From Tetragonia tetragonoides (Eukaryota > Streptophyta > Magnoliopsida > Caryophyllales > Aizoaceae), in NCBI GenBank assembly GCA_038025085.1, contig CM076147.1, positions 439,001 through 503,000 of the forward strand: a stretch of 64,000 bases of DNA. Direction: 5' to 3'. The notes under the pieces were generated by a model. It was given only the letters and a program-made list of their open reading frames with translations, was not told the DNA's origin and did no database searches. Shown one piece after another: positions 61,059-64,000 of this stretch. The position numbers and the translations under genes are program-made. The stretch's first letter is position 1; each line of letters begins with the position of its first letter.

Positions 61059-63733
61059 CTAGTTTTATCTCCATGCTTCGCACAGACTCGTGAATATCTC
61101 TTGAAAATGAAGATAATTTCATAGGTGATACCTCATGCCTGTCTTATATCGCACAACTAATTCTATATTTTACTATTTTAGTATTTTTGGTTGAAATGTC
61201 CTTTTAAATTGATCTACATCTAAAATAAAATAAATGTAAAAAAATATTAATTTATGAACATAGTTTGAAGCTACTTCAAACTTAAAAAAAAAAATACGAA
61301 AAGTCAATTTCATGAAATAAGATTTATAATTTTCAAAGTTACGTAATTAAAAATATGTTATTTTTTAGATTGAAATAATAAGCAAATAAATCATATAATA
61401 AAGTCGAGTGATATTGATCATGTGACACTTGGATCATGATTTGTTAAGATATGTGGCAAAGTTGCACATGTGGCGTCTACATGTTATCTTCACACGAACA
61501 TTCTCTTTGATGTGGCGTATACATGTTATCATCGCACGGAAATGACTCAACTTGTATAGGTCACATATATTATTTGAAATCTTTTTCAAATCCAATCCAT
61601 TGAAATAAGATTTACAATTTTTTTGACTTACGTAACTAAAACTTTTTTTATTTTATTTCAAATATGCTAATAAATATGTAATAAAGTTAACCAATGTTGA
61701 GGCATTAATGGGTAACACTTGGATGATGAGTTGTTAGGCTATGTGGCAAGCTTTGCTTATGTGGCGACTTAGGTGTAATCGTCACACTATTTTGGGCCTC
61801 TAAGTGGTGTCCTGCATGTCGTGCCCACACGAAAAGAAAAAGAGAAACATTTTTACTAATCTATTTAATAAAAACATTAAAAATATGTGGTATGAAATTA
61901 TTAATATTATTTGTGAAATACATTTAATTTTATGTTAGCAAAAGTTTCATCCATAGGATGCATGCTAATTCTTAAAAATGATATAGTTTCATGCCTCCCT
62001 CATAATTTATATCTAAATATCCTTTTAATCTGATCTACATCTAAAATAGAATAAATGTACAAATTGATTGATTTATGAACATAATCTGAGCCTACTTTAA
62101 AATTTCCAAAGAATTAAAAAAAAGATAAAGATAATTAATAAACATTTCTCTAGTTAAAAATCAGTCCTTATTGCAATTGAATTTTTGGTAATTGAATAAA
62201 ATCAATTAGTGGTGAGCAAAAAATTTTCACTTTCTAAAGTTATAATTAACAATTTGATCCAAAAAATTTTATTTCTCAAATGTTCTAGGTACTTCAGTGT
62301 TCGTAAATTTCAACATATAACTTAAAAAGTGTGTTATTTGAATCTTACGTACTCTAGGGTTGCGTGTCATTTCTAGTACCTAAGTATGTCTAAAGTGCTA
62401 TATTAAAGTCTCAATTAATTTGCTAAGAAAGCATTGGAGTAGATGATGAGTTGACGTCCATGTTTCATCACCACACAAAATGTCCGTCCATATGGCATCT
62501 GCACATGAAAAATGACCCCGTTTTTCTTATAAATATAAAATATTTAGTTACAAAATGAATTTAAATGTTTGGAATATGTTTTCCTTACTAATATTCAAGT
62601 GTGATTTACAACTATTATAATATAAATATGGATATCTTAAATGTCTTATCCAATTAGTTACTACCAAATTAAACATTTTCAAAAACCAATCTAATCAACT
62701 AAGATTTATAATTTTTAGATTTATGTAACTAAATATATGTTATTTTGTAGTTTGAAATAATATGCACATAAATCAAATAATAAATTGCGTGTAATAATGA
62801 TCTTGTGACACTTGGATTGATCAGTTAAGCTATGTGGCCAAGTTGTGCACATATGACATCTTCACACGAACATTTTCTCTTATGTGACATCCTACATGCA
62901 TGTCATCATCACACGGAAATGACCAAACTTTTATGGGACATGTATATCTCATTTTGATGTTTTTTCAAATCCAATCCATTGAAGTAGGATTTATAATTTT
63001 TTGACTTACGTAACTAAAGTTATTGTATTTTATAATATAAAAACATGCTAATAAAGATGTAATAAAGCCAACTAATGATGAGTCATTAATGAGTGAGTTG
63101 TTAGGCTATGTGGCAAGCTTTGCTTACATGGCGCTTAGGTGTCATCGTCACACGAATTTACACATCCTAATTGGCGTCCTACGTGTCGTGCCCACACGAA
63201 TTGGACTTACTTTTATACGTATACCGATGTGAAGCTTATGTGTTATGTTCACACGAACATATCCCTCCCATGTGGCGTCCCATGCGAATTTGGGCGCTTG
63301 CATGGCATCCCACGTGTCGTCCACACGCAAATATAGACGCATACGTGGCATCCCATGTGACGTACCACATGCCATCCTCACACGAAAAAAATCCAACTTT
63401 ATTGGACATAGTACATATGTATCTGATTTTGAAGTATTTTTCGAATCTGATCCAATGGAGTAAGAATTATAATTTTTAAAGTTGCGTAACAAAAGTTTTT
63501 TTTATTTTATAATTTGAATAATATTATAATAATTATATTATGTTGTATTTATGAAGTCAAGTAATGATCACGCATTAATTATTGACCCACCTGGATAGTG
63601 GCTTAGGTGACTGCATACGTGTCATCAATCACCACACGAATTTGGGCACTGTGTGGCATCCCACTTGTCGTCCTCACATGGATATGGGCGCTTGCATGGC
63701 ACCACACGTGGCGTGCCCACACGAAATGGACTC

Positions 63734-63770
<37 letters not shown>

Positions 63771-63774
63771 GGGA
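61059..63774 (-). mobile_element. Non-autonomous Helitron-like element (2716 bp)
   Basis: On the minus strand the 5' end is TCCCTACTATATATATA (from 63774), preceded by A. The 3' end is a 7-bp stem with two G-T pairs (TCTGTGC-GAA-GCATGGA), then GATAAAACTAG at 61059, followed by T. The TC start, hairpin, CTAG end and A^T insertion fit a Helitron. The stem has decayed by C-to-T changes from the usual CCCGTGC form. There is no coding region. The interior holds diverged repeats of a module with GTTAGGCTATGTGGCAAGC and many CACACGAA units. An (AT)n tract (63739-63767) lies just inside the 5' end. Confidence 0.65.
61310..63690. repeat. Diverged repeat modules inside the Helitron
   Basis: A module of about 180-200 bp recurs at about 61310, 61600, 62700, 62980 and 63460. 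Its order is TAAGATTTATAATTTTT, CTTACGTAACTAAA, an AAT-rich part, ACACTTGGAT, GGCTATGTGGCAAG, then GTCACACGAA. Between 63140 and 63725 the last part is further amplified, with TGGC(A/G)TCC, ACGTGTCGT and CACACGAA every 45-60 bp. The ORFs seen there are by-products. Confidence 0.65.
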
Positions 63775-64000
63775 TCTGGTGAGAAGGGAGGTTAGAGTGA
63801 AATGGTGATCCCAGTCATCCAATCGCGCTGATCGACGCTCCAGATTCACCATGTTCCATTAATGGCATGATCGTTAATAGGCTGAAGTAGAAATGTTCTC
63901 ATTTCTCTCTCCTCGTCTCAATACTTGAACAGTAGACATTCCTTATTACTTCTTCTCCCTCCTCTGCCAATGTCTCTCTCTTCTTCTTGTTCTTCTTCTG
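63775..64000. other. Unassigned sequence at the window edge
   Basis: Begins TCTGGTGAGAAGGGAGG and ends in a TCTTCTTCTTG-rich stretch. It may be the 5' part of another repeat or a promoter/5' UTR cut by the window end. Nothing firm can be said. Confidence 0.3.

Overview
The window is nuclear DNA of a flowering plant, most likely a eudicot. The evidence is long AT-rich intergenic DNA, GT-AG introns, plant-specific gene families (class II LBD, WIP-type KASH protein), and many plant transposable elements (Ty3 LTRs, L1-type LINEs, tRNA-derived SINEs, a MULE, Helitrons, MITEs). I see no operons, CRISPR arrays or bacterial features, and no genuine tRNA or rRNA gene.

Layout. 0-27 kb is repeat territory. 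A decayed LINE (1.3-4.3 kb) is split by a Ty3-type LTR. A large direct duplication follows (copy A 4.35-12.05 kb, copy B 16.97-22.88 kb), flanking a dead, integrase-less Ty3 gag-pol remnant in minus orientation (12.05-15.3 kb). Copy A carries a complete 2.85-kb solo LTR with a 5-bp target duplication, and copy B preserves the empty site. Copy B carries a Helitron 3' terminus and an intact 2.72-kb LTR. Just beyond is a tandem array with a 310-311-bp period (23.6-24.85 kb).

28-38 kb holds a complete nine-exon gene for the tri-snRNP splicing factor USP39/SAD1, a pseudo-deubiquitinase. Its 4.1-kb first intron is loaded with LINE fragments and two oppositely oriented SINEs. 38-45 kb holds a solo Copia-like LTR, several MITEs and a class II LBD transcription-factor gene that has an in-frame stop inside its zinc-finger-like C-block.

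45.6-53.4 kb (minus strand) holds the most unusual gene. Three coding exons splice in phase into a predicted 689-residue protein that joins a TFIIS N-terminal (LW) domain to a complete WIP-type nuclear-envelope KASH protein ending in VVPT. Its second coding intron holds a 5'-truncated LINE of the same family as one in the USP39 intron.

54.2-60.6 kb is a structurally complete but mutated MULE, with long terminal inverted repeats, a perfect 9-bp target duplication, a broken MuDR-type transposase, a nested hAT-like MITE and a minus-strand coiled-coil/membrane ORF. 61.06-63.77 kb is a Helitron-like element with recognisable 5' TC and 3' hairpin-CTAG ends, packed with diverged internal repeats. 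The genes do not form a pathway. Two of them (USP39, TFIIS-WIP) belong to nuclear processes, but their adjacency looks accidental.
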